64,000 nucleotides of DNA from Sarocladium kiliense (Eukaryota > Ascomycota > Sordariomycetes > Hypocreales > Sarocladiaceae): the NCBI GenBank assembly GCA_030734395.1, contig JAUZTG010000042.1:992001-1056000 (forward strand). The letters are read 5' to 3'. This document shows positions 23,174 through 32,386 of the stretch, piece after piece. A model generated the notes under the pieces. That model ran no database searches, had not been told where the DNA came from, and was given only the letters and a program-made list of their open reading frames with translations. The translations under genes were made by a program, and so were the position numbers. Position 1 is the first letter of the stretch. Each line of letters begins with the position of its first letter.

Positions 23174-24770
23174 CTATGTTGTGTATAAATTGGCCCTGAC
23201 ACCCGACTCCTCTTCTTCGGCAACCAACTTCTTATTCTCCTTTCTCAGATCGAATTTCATAAACAGCACAGTAATTATGCTAATTCCAGAGAACACAGTC
23301 ATGAGAATGACGGCCAAGATATAGCGAGGCGCATCCTGGGGCCGAAAGAAATACGGCGCGTAGATGTTTCCGATCTGGCTCATAATATTGACAATTGCGG
23401 TAGCGCAAGCCCGCTTTGCTGGTGTCTGATTGAGTGACGAGGATGCCCACGCATAGATGATTGAGTTCGACCCAAACAGGCCACCAACGTAGAGGAAAGA
23501 AGCAAAGTAGCGTGCGCCTTTGTCGAGGGTCGCGACGGTGATGATGAAGCCGATGACAGCAAAAACAATAGGAATAGCGATATGCATTCCACGTTCCTTG
23601 CGGCGATCACTGGACAGAGCAATACCTAGGGCAATGACCGTGGCGACAAGGTATGGCGGCGCTGTAAGAACAAGAGTCATCGTCCTTGAGCCTAGCTTAA
23701 AACCCTGCAGCATACTAGGAAAGAAGTTGTTGAAACTGTAGGCGCTGTGATTGCTGCATAGCATGAGTGAAAACACCCAGGTGCGGTAATCCATGACAGC
23801 GAGCTTCAACCCATGCCTGACGCCCTCATCTTCCACCGAGGCCGAGGAGACACGGTCGCGCAAAATACGGTCAACTGAAAGCTTTTTTTCCTCCTCACTG
23901 AAGAGCCACTTGCCGCTGCCGCTCTTCGACTCTGGAAAATCAGGGAGGACCAGCATGGACAGAGCAGCGGCTAAGAACGAGGCTGAGCCTTCGATGATGT
24001 ACAGCCACTGCCATCCAGCTAGGCCCTTGGCATGATCGAGGCCGGAAAAGACGCCAGCAGCAACAAGACCTGAGAAGGCGGTTGCCAGGATAAGAGCCGA
24101 GTACAAGGCTGCAATTCGGAGAGCGAGTTCTCTGCGGGTGTACCACGCCGAGAGAATATAGTACGCACCCGGGAAGAAGGGGGCCTCAACAACACCGAGG
24201 ATGAAGCGAATCGCGACAAGTTGTCCGTAGTTCGTAGCAGCTGCTGTGGCTCCTGATACACAAGACCAGAGCATCGCACAGACGGGAATGTATATCGACG
24301 GGCGGACCCTCGTCAGCAGCATGTTAGAAGGAAGCTTAAGGAGATCAGGTCAGTTCTCTGCCTTTAGGTGACGTTATGTGTAGGCTTGAAGCTCACCTGC
24401 ATAAGTACGTATCCGACGTTCAAGATAGATACGGCAACGTTGAACTGATTTCCCACCAGACCCAAGTCTTCTTCGAAGCTGTCCAATTTCGCTTGCCTGG
24501 AATTATAAGAGTTAATCTAGATCCTGACGGCCATGATTCTGTGAGTTACGCAAAAGAGTATACGTACGCGATGTTGTTCCGGTCCATGTAGTTGAAGAAG
24601 TAAAGTACCCATACAGCGGGCATGAGAGTCATATCAAGCTTGCGAACAATCCTCTTCTCCATCACCCTCGTAGATTCGTCTTCAATGTACGCTTGCGGCT
24701 CATCCCCAGGCTGGTCGAGACCCGTCTTCTCGTCGATAAGCTCATCTTGTGCTTTGATAGACCCCGGCAT
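23174..24770 (-). CDS. MFS transporter, allantoate permease (Dal5-like) family
   Basis: Organic-anion or vitamin-type proton symporter of the plasma membrane. The exons are 24770-24568, 24496-24397 and 24334-23174; 487 residues and phases close. The start is the ATG before PGSIKAQDELIDE; an upstream in-frame ATG at 24962 would add 64 residues that do not look like a transporter N terminus. Family marks: RIVRKLDMTLMPAVWVLYFF, NYMDRNNIAQAKLDSFEEDL, FILGVVEAPFFPGAYYILSA and WLYIIEGSASFLAAALSML. Its upstream region holds two CGGAG-N4-CCG sites (25228 and 25274), shared with the hydrolase/carrier and aldolase/aconitase promoters. It is therefore a good candidate for importing the substrate of the left module (inference). 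Confidence 0.88.
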
Positions 24771-25227
24771 CCTGATGTTCTCGTTCGCTTTCGCGCTGTT
24801 CTCCTTTAGAGAAGTGGTATAGAAACCCTGGTAGAGGCAAGCGGAGGCAGCGATGAGAGTGGTTTTGTCTTTCTTGAGGAGATCTCTGACAGCACTCGTT
24901 GCAGTGCAAGGGCACAGGCAAACCGGGGATGCGAACTTTGAGTTATATAGAGTCCCGACCACATGTTCAGACGTCAGGGAGTCGCGGCTGCATCTTTCGG
25001 GGAAAGACTGGGGTTAACTGGGGTAAAGCTGGAGATGGAGTCGAGGCCCTCGTCTCAGCCGATGTGTACAGCTTCTCGGAGCCACCCATGCTCTCATTTG
25101 TCGTACAGATCAGACGTCCTTGGATACTGCAAGGCTAGTCGAGTCAATGGACAGAAAACTTGGGGAGAGATTGGGTTCCGGTTCGATCCATGATGGCCGG
25201 TCCCTCCCTCAGGCGATCCGATTGGGG

Positions 25228-25239
25228 CGGAGTAGCCCG
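25228..25239. promoter_or_regulatory. candidate Zn2Cys6 site CGG-N6-CCG (first)
   Basis: CGGAGTAGCCCG: inverted CGG half-sites with 6-base spacing, about 460 bases upstream of the MFS start at 24770. Same CGGAG left half as the sites at 25274, 26912 and 32188. Zn2Cys6 dimers commonly bind inverted CGG triplets; the binder is inferred, not known. Confidence 0.5.
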
Positions 25240-25273
25240 GATGGGACCTGGAACCCCACGGGGTAAGATTCAC

Positions 25274-25285
25274 CGGAGCGCACCG
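25274..25285. promoter_or_regulatory. candidate Zn2Cys6 site CGG-N6-CCG (second)
   Basis: CGGAGCGCACCG, 35 bases beyond the first site and in the same orientation. Two such sites within 60 bases is the pattern expected of a cooperative regulator site. Confidence 0.5.
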
Positions 25286-25717
25286 GGTCTAAACCATTCT
25301 GATTGCAGGTGAGCTTCATTCAATGACTCGCAAGCCCCAGCAGAGGGCAGGCGTTGCCTATGGACAATCAGCGCTCAGTATAGTACGAATCTCGTGACTC
25401 GACGTTTACTTGTGTGTTGACGCGCAGGAGTTTAGTGGTTGACTGACGCCGGGCTGGATCCTCGGCGACGGCAGCTTTCATTTCTACTTACCAATCGGCT
25501 GTTTAGAGCCCTTACCGACGGTCGAGTTGAGTGTAGAGGTGACAGAGACAAGACTACCTACCTGTACATAGACATTTCGTACTGCTATATGCTCAGCTAC
25601 ATTGGACAACGGTTTCTTATAATCAGAATATATTAACATGAGTCTCCTTGCACGATTTATGGGGGGCATGTATCCTATAGAACTGAACAACAATACGTAC
25701 TAGTGAACCTATGTTCG

Positions 25718-26740
25718 TTATTGACCGTAAAGTCTCCGTGGGTTTTTAACCATCATTAAATCCCATTGCTCCTCTGTCAACCAGCTTTTTAATTGTCTCA
25801 ACCATATCCGATTATCAACCTTCACAAATGGAGTTTCTTTCAACGCCTCTTCCCTTGAGCGGACCTTCATTCTCGGCGTATGCGGCCAATCGCTGCCCCA
25901 GAGTACTCTTTCTGGATTCGCTCCCACCAACGCAGTAACCAGGGGACGCACATCCTCGTAATAAGGTCCGTGGTCGCTGACCCTATACGGTGCACTGATC
26001 TTGACGTAAAGGGATCCAGACTTCAAAAGCGACACAATATCCGAAAAGCCTGGCTGTGAGGTAATGTCTTGCTGATACTCCTCGGGCAACAGGCTGGCCG
26101 CTTTGAGGAGAGCGAAGTGATCGGTGACGATAGGTACTCCCTCTGCGGCGATTTTCTCGACGACTGGTGAAAGCCTGCTCCAGAACTCGGGATGGAGATG
26201 CGTGAACGCCATGCTCCATCCTCGACAGTGCCGTTTCAAGACTCCAGCGTGCTCCATCAACGCCACCTTCTGGAGCTCGATGTCGTGCATGGCGCTGTAC
26301 TTGTACAGATTGACACGGATGCCGCAAATGCCGGAATCTCGCATATTCTGTAACTCGGCTGCCGTGACTGTTGCCGGGTCTATAACGCCAATGCCCAATG
26401 TGCAGGAGTATCCAAGATCTGGTATGAACGCGCGAAGGGAAGTACAGTCATCCCCATATGTTAACCCATGGGTGAGAACAGAGTGCGTCAGGCCCAGGTC
26501 TGATCTGAAGTCCAGGTATTGTTGGACTGATGCCGCTGGCGGTGTGAGGTGTCTGTCCGGGGAGTATGGGAATCTCGAAGCTATCAGAAACGCTGTGCCT
26601 TAGCAAAATTCCCCAGGAAACCCATAAGCCTCCAACTCACGCTCAAAGATGTGATGATGTACGTCCCAGCCTCCGTTAGGCAGTAAAGCTTCGCATTGAC
26701 TCGCATTATGACCTTCCGTCGTAGTGAAATTCTCGTCCAT
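25718..26740 (-). CDS. amidohydrolase, 2-pyrone-4,6-dicarboxylate lactonase (LigI)-like
   Basis: Amidohydrolase_2 TIM-barrel enzyme. LigI-type members open the lactone 2-pyrone-4,6-dicarboxylate to 4-oxalomesaconate in bacterial protocatechuate and gallate degradation. The exons are 26740-26641 and 26580-25718; 320 residues, phase closed. Motifs: GGWDVHHHIFEPSRFPYSP at the N terminus (paired His of strand 1, then the F-P-Y-S-P typical of LigI), VIDPATVTAAELQNMRDSGI, GIRVNLYK, and the catalytic Asp in VLWGSDWPHTP. The start is the first ATG upstream of this motif (MDENFTTTEGHN). It is divergent from the citrate-type carrier across a 461-base promoter with a perfect 14-bp palindrome. The exact lactone is not certain. 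Confidence 0.85.
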
Positions 26741-27201
26741 TGTGCTGCTGACTTGATTGCAGTATTCTCACGCGTAGTGTGATTGTAGACTAAACCGTCT
26801 GCTAAAGCCTTTACCCTCCAGGAGTTCCTGACGAGTCCAGAGGACTGGGTACAGTTAATATTCCCCTTCAATAAGGTATAGTCCACACATCGGACGCCTG
26901 AAAGGCGGAGCCGGAGTACTCCGGGTGCTCCACCAATCCGTCCCGGGGCACACTGACCCATTTCCACCATACCCGTACCGTCAAGATATCCTAAGCTGAC
27001 AGCTCCGAGCTCTGGAATGCGTGGCTCTGGACATGGAACCCAAGCTCAGCCTTCTGGAGGAGCCCGCAAACGCTCTATGACACGATCCAGATTGATGTGT
27101 AGACCCTCGAGCTGGATATGAATCGTCTACAATATTTGATGCAGAAGCCAGTCGTGGCACTTTAAGGAACTAAGCATTACTTGTACTATAACTCAGAAGG
27201 A
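26741..27201. promoter_or_regulatory. divergent promoter, LigI-like hydrolase and citrate-type carrier
   Basis: 461 bases between opposite start codons, with the palindromic site at 26911-26924. Sharing of one promoter suggests the lactonase and the carrier are induced together. Confidence 0.5.
26911..26924. promoter_or_regulatory. perfect 14-bp palindrome with CGG-N6-CCG core
   Basis: CCGGAGTACTCCGG equals its own reverse complement. It contains CGGAGTACTCCG (26912-26923), the symmetric form of the site also seen at 25228, 25274 and 32188. A further CGGAG begins at 26906. A probable binding site of the module's Zn2Cys6 regulator. Confidence 0.6.
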
Positions 27202-28230
27202 ATGAAAGAGCAGTCTACGGCAACCCCTTTGCAGTCTATGCTAGCTGGCATAGCTGCCGGTGGCATTGAGTCTATCGTCACGGTGAGTTTGCGCCTAGAT
27301 TTGGACACAATTTAACGTCAATCTAAGTGAGCCAAAGTATCCTACAGAATACGTCAAGACGCGGCAGCAGTTACTACGTGGAAAAGCTGGCAGTGCACTG
27401 TCTCCTCTACGAATTCTTATGTCCACCGTTAAAGAGCATGGACTACCCAGGCTGTATACCGGTGGCTTAGCGTTTTGCATCTCCAATGCCTCGAAGTCGG
27501 GTATCAGGTTCCTCACCTTCGATACTGCACGAAATGCAATGCCAAAGGATGTATCTGGGAAGACAACCGTATCGGGCAACCTCATAGCGGGCCTCTGTGC
27601 AGGAGTTGCTGAGAGCATCATCGTGCTTACCCCTGGTGAAAACCTCAAGACGCGATTGATCGATGATACTGCGGCGGCGCGACGCTGTAGCAGGTCCAGT
27701 ATTCATGCTGCTCGAAGTATGCTTGTTGAGGGTGGACTTCGGAGCTTCTTCCGGGGTGTTTTGCCTGTGACGCTCAAGCAATCATCGAACGCTATGGTTC
27801 GCTTCACAAGCTATAACTTTCTGGCGACAGCTCTCAATCCGCACATGGGTGCTTCGAGCAGCATCGCAGCGGGATCTTTAGCGGGAGTGATCACCGTGTA
27901 CTGCACTATGCCATTTGACAACGTCAAGACGCAAATGCAAAGCATCTCCGGCAGAAGCATGTACCAGAGCTCCTATGATTGCATGCGCCAACTAGTGCAA
28001 CGGGGTGGCCTTGGTTCGCTGTGGAAAGGAACTACTCCCCGTTTGGTGCGTCTCAGTGTAAGTGCTGCTCTGGCAACTATTCTTCATCACAGGAGAGATG
28101 CTGACCGAAAGAATACTCGCAGATATCCGGAGCTATATCATTTACGGTGTATGAACAAACTCTGAAGATGCTACAGTTCGGAGCAGAAGGCAGACAAGCG
28201 CAAAAGGTCCAGACAAAAGTGTCCGTGTAA
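27202..28230 (+). CDS. mitochondrial tricarboxylate (citrate) carrier-like protein
   Basis: SLC25 carrier. CTP-type members exchange citrate or another tricarboxylate for malate across the inner mitochondrial membrane. The exons are 27202-27282, 27338-28057 and 28123-28230; 302 residues, all in phase 0. Three repeats with signatures YPTEYVKTRQQ, TPGENLKTRLIDD and MPFDNVKTQMQS; the T-x-L-I-D-D and K-T-Q/R-M-Q-S endings are typical of the citrate carrier. The loop DTAAARRCSRSS is less conserved. Since it shares a promoter with a LigI-like lactonase and lies near an aconitase paralogue, it may be a specialised copy that moves a tricarboxylate pathway intermediate rather than the housekeeping citrate carrier (inference). 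Confidence 0.85.
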
Positions 28231-28627
28231 TTCATATAGAGCCTTCGAAGATACATGACCGACGGGTTTCTATACATCATGTTCGTCTGCTATTTATTAT
28301 GGCAGCTGTAGCGGAGTGGCGAGAAATGTTGGATTGCGTATAGCCCTGGAGAGATATTTCGAGATACGTTGACCTATGTCGACGGACCATGAATATCAAT
28401 GATTTAATGACTTTTTATGCCTTTAGGAATCATGAGCATTTGAAATATACAAAGAATCACAGTCAACAGGTCTTCTAGCGACGGGATAGCAAGAAGCGCT
28501 GGTAGATCATTGTTGCGCTTGTGGCACGTGCTTAGCGCGCCGCAAGGCTGCTACTGTAAATCGCACAAGACAGCGTCGTGGAGATCCGCTTCAGACCTAC
28601 TACACTCAACCCACCAGATGCCCTACG
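28231..28627. other. upstream region of left-module Zn2Cys6 regulator
   Basis: 397 bases, AT-rich in the first half. A CGGAGTGGCGAG sequence near 28312 resembles the left-module site but lacks the second half. No complete CGG-N6-CCG seen. Confidence 0.4.
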
Positions 28628-31137
28628 ATGGCGTCCAAGGTCCGCATCGCGTGCCGGAGATGCCGCGCGAAGAGGATCAAATGTGATGGAGGCATACCGG
28701 CTTGCAGCAACTGCCAGAAAGCCGACCAAGTCTGTCTCGACGTTGACGGACGGAACAACGCAATATCCATTCCCCGTGACTTCACTGCCACTGCTCGTGC
28801 TCGCATCCAATGGCTTGAAGATCAACTGCGTCGTCATGCGCCTCATGTCAATCTTGACGACGGTCCGAAAGTAGACCTTTGGGCAGTCCCTGAGGATGCT
28901 GTACCCGCGCCGGCCGTGGTTCACTCCCCTTCGGCAGAATCGGGAAATATGGCTTCACTTCCAAAGCGAACTTTGACTGTTGCCCAAGCCGAAGATGAAG
29001 GCCAACTACAGGAGCCTTTTGCTGCTGAGGCACGCTCGGTGGCTCTTGACCTTGGATTATTGAGCTTGGGCTCGGACTCCAGGCAGCTTCACTATCTAGG
29101 CTCTTCATCAGGCCGACTGTTCACATCGCTTATTGGGATGGGGTCTCCTGAGACTACTGCCGAGGGAGGCGTAGGTGCCACACCAAGCTCGCTCTCCAAA
29201 GCCAGCCCATCAGGGAAGCCGGGTCCTTTCGCCCAGGCGAAGCGTCAGAAAGAAGCCAGCAGGCTCGTGTATAAGATTCTGCGCAAGGTAAGCTGCCATG
29301 GACAGAAATGTTAGCGGGGCTGACCGTGCCTAGAGTTTACCTTCTCGTGAAGACGCTCAGATCCTGCTTGAGACATACTTTCGCAATATTCACGCCGAGC
29401 ACCCCTTTTTGCATCCACAATCTATCGTGGATGCTGTTGATGCCTTATACCAATGCGCAGATGCCGAGCCTTCTGCTGAAATTGGGTTTAACGGTTGGGT
29501 CACGACTGTCAAGCCATTCGCATACAATGGAGAGTTCGCCCTTTCTAGGGGTCTAGAGAGTACCCCGATATCAATTTTCACAGCAACATTCCATGTTCTC
29601 ATGGCCTTCACACTTGCAGCTACTGTGCGGACCCGTCAAAGAATGTACGATTTCGCACCGGATCAGTTTTCTCGAGCAGCAACCTCAGTTGCTCACTACG
29701 CCTTCTCCAATACGTCAGTAGCCACTCTGCAAGCAATACTGCTCTTAGCTGTGCATAGTCTCCTCAGTCCGACTGAGACGAACATTTGGGTCCTGACATA
29801 CACCGCGATGGCTCAATGTATTGACCTCGGCTTGCATCGGATGCCTGCAGATAGCGATTCTATCACCAGCGCCGCGTCTTTGACTCGCAAGTTGGTTTTC
29901 TTTACAGTGTATCACCTGGACAGGTATACTGATTTTCTGCGTCCTGAGCAAGGCATCTCCCGCTGACTATCTTCCTAGATCTGTAGCTACTATCCAAGGA
30001 CGCCCGCTTGGCATCAGGGACGAGGCATTCGATGTCCAGCTCCCAAGCCTGCAAGACGTCCAGGCCGATGCTGCAAGCTTAACGTCTTTGGCATACGCTC
30101 CTGACTACTCTATTCCTGCCATTGTGGCGTTCTCGCTCCACCGCTTCAAGCTAGATCCTATCATCTCGGAGATCAAGCTGTTGTTCTACCACCTACCCAG
30201 TCGGATCAGCGCCTACTCCTGGCCGACTGATCATCAGGAAACGCAAAAAGCCATTCGAAAACGCCTTGAAGACTGGCGTCGCGAGATCAAGTCGATGTCT
30301 AATGCACTTGCACAAGAAATAACAGACGAGGAGAATCAGCTAGACATGCGCCAGTACGAGCTTAAGGTGCAAAGTCAGTTCTTTGCAGCCATGATCCTAT
30401 TACATCAGCCATCTCAGGTCATACCACACCCCGATGAAGGATCTCTGCTGATATGTTACCAATGTGCCGCCTCCCGCATCAACGCCTACAACAGTCTCTA
30501 CAACTCAGGAGGCCTATTCCAAAGCTGGCGCAGCGTGCAGGGGGTTTTCTCGTCAGGGGCAACAATGATCTATTCCCTATGGACTTCGGCCTTGGTGCAG
30601 AAGTCTGTTGACCTTTCCAGCGCGATGACAGATTTGAGAACCTGTACGAACCTCCTCAGCGTCGGAGGCGAATGGTGGCCCTCAGTGAGAAAAGGAAAAG
30701 AGACCTTCGGTCGCGCAATGGACGCCCTGTTGAAGAAGCTCGATCACTCCAAGCCATCGTCAACTCTGCGGCGCAATACGCGCATTTGCGATGACCAACA
30801 CGCAAGGATTACTGCACAATTCTCCAGCGGAGAGGCACAAAACTTCGAATCTTTTCCACTTGACGCAAGTCACTATCCTGAAAACGAAAGTATCTTCCAA
30901 GATGCTGACCCAACTTTGCCACCTGGTGGTAATGTTCCATCACGCCCCGAGAACCCAACCGGTTATGATGCTGGTGATTGGGTTGTATCGGATACTTTTG
31001 GCGATCAATCGCTGCAGTTTAATCCATATGGATTTGACACAACTGTCTCTGACATGGATACAGAAAACCTTAATAACACAGTCGAGGCCTTCATTACTGA
31101 GTTCCTACAGAATGACACGGCTTGGAATCCATTTTAG
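28628..31137 (+). CDS. Zn2Cys6 transcription factor, candidate regulator of the left module
   Basis: The exons are 28628-29287, 29334-29923 and 29979-31137; 802 residues and phases close. Zinc cluster C9-x2-C-x6-C-x6-C-x2-C-x6-C36, then ARARIQWLEDQLRRHAP as the dimerisation coil. The fungal-specific domain begins near SLPSREDAQILLETYFRNIH and includes MAQCIDLGLHRM and VFFTVYHLDRSVATIQGRPL. The C terminus is acidic and Asn/Asp-rich (DWVVSDTFGDQS to FITEFLQNDTAWNPF), a likely activation region. It lies between the carrier and the RraA-like aldolase, whose stop is 89 bases away on the other strand. By position it is the best candidate to bind the CGGAG-N4-CCG sites. Confidence 0.85.
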
Positions 31138-31226
31138 CCTAGGTTCGGCTTCATTCGGAGTCTTATATAAACAAGAGAAATATTCTCCTGCGAAGCCTAG
31201 CTCTTCGGCAAATCAGCATCATCTAC

Positions 31227-31974
31227 TTATCTATTCCTGAGCTTCTTAATGGTTGGGCCAATATCCTCGCCCTTCTCGAGGCAATCTCTGGTCGCTTCAT
31301 CAACCGCCCACCTCGACTCGCACAACTCGACACATTCCTCCATTTTCTCCAGCGGAATCGCTACAACACCATCAGCATCGCCCATGATGTAATCGCCTGG
31401 CCTAATTTTGAATTCGCTGTCTTCCAGTTCTTTGATCTTGTATGTGACTGGTACATCGAGCTCGGACGACCTTGTAAAGGTGTGTGATCCAAGAATGCTG
31501 GGTCCTCTGGCATAAAGGCCGATACCCAGTTCTTGATGCTCACTGATGTCGCGAAAGCGTCCATCAATGACGATACCCGCAGCACCCGCCTTCTTTGCAC
31601 GTGTGCTCATCAGGCCGCCCCAGCATGCGCTGACAAAACCATCAGGCTGCGATACGAAGACCACGCTTCCTGAAGGTATTGCGTCTGCGAAATGGCGCTC
31701 TGGCCGCGGTGAGGTTTGATCGGCGTCTGGGACCATTCGAACGGTAAAGGCCGGTCCGAAGATCTTCGATTTGCCGGAGCCAGTCTCAGGGGAAAACCTC
31801 TTCAGCCCTGATAGGTAGCCACCAAATGGCACTTTGAGGCGTACAAGAGCATCGCCAATCTGAAGAATCATTAGTCTATCTTGTTTGGTCTAAGCAAAGC
31901 GGATGAAGTCTTACGTCGCAAGTTGTGAATCGCTTTAGAGCTGCTATAGTCGGACGTCTCACATGAGGAACCAT
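31227..31974 (-). CDS. RraA-like aldolase (4-hydroxy-4-methyl-2-oxoglutarate / 4-carboxy-4-hydroxy-2-oxoadipate aldolase family)
   Basis: Class II pyruvate aldolase family. In bacterial protocatechuate and gallate degradation it cleaves 4-carboxy-4-hydroxy-2-oxoadipate to pyruvate and oxaloacetate. The exons are 31974-31915 and 31859-31227; 230 residues, phase 0. The first 20-residue exon (MVPHVRRPTIAALKRFTTCD) joins to IGDALVRLKVPFGGYL. Active-site marks: AGAAGIVIDGRFRDISEHQE, with the conserved D-G-x-x-R-D, and GDADGVVAIPLEKMEE near the C terminus. Length is normal for fungal RraA-like proteins. The start uses the first ATG that gives the family N terminus. Divergent from the aconitase paralogue over a promoter with a CGGAG-N4-CCG site. 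Confidence 0.85.
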
Positions 31975-32386
31975 GACCGATATCTTGAGTTGAGTTGCGA
32001 TAGATGAATAATTGGAATTGTCACGGTAGAAGCCTTGCTCTGCCCCCAGTTTGACTAGAAATGAAGGGCCAATGAAGGGAGAACCGAGCCACATGCTAAG
32101 ACGATCTTGAGATGGTCGTGCGTGATGCCGTCCGTCGAAGCCCGGATGCCAGCGTCCCCGGACTTCCCCAGTACTGTACGAGGCGACCGGAGCCATCCGA
32201 CCCCACACCCCGGAGCGCTCCAGCATCCCCAGAGCTGCAACGACATCACGATGGCTTCGTGCCGAAGTTCGGAGTATGTGACATTGATTCATGGGTTTCC
32301 CCTTGCGTTGGCATTTCATCTCACGTCGTTGATTTCCTTCAATTCTACCTTCACATGCATTGCGGCCTTGATTGAGATCTACCTGT
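31975..32386. promoter_or_regulatory. divergent promoter, RraA-like aldolase and aconitase paralogue
   Basis: 412 bases between opposite start codons; carries the site at 32188-32199. Frames here (for example 32107-32529) are not coding by any family evidence. Confidence 0.5.
32188..32199. promoter_or_regulatory. candidate Zn2Cys6 site CGG-N6-CCG
   Basis: CGGAGCCATCCG, with the same CGGAG half and spacing as the sites upstream of the MFS transporter and of the lactonase/carrier pair. It lies between two divergent genes and could serve both. Confidence 0.5.

Larger units (their letters stand above)
24771..25717. other. upstream region of the left-module MFS transporter
   Basis: 947 bases holding the transporter promoter and the 3' flank of the amidohydrolase gene. 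Two CGGAG-N4-CCG sites lie at 25228 and 25274 (listed separately). Small frames at 24899-25193 and 25439-25693 have no recognisable product. Confidence 0.45.

Noticed and set aside
24771..24962. Earlier start for the MFS transporter at 24962
   Set aside because: In frame, but the added 64 residues are Cys/Thr-rich and unlike the hydrophilic N terminus of this family; the ATG at 24770 gives the expected start.
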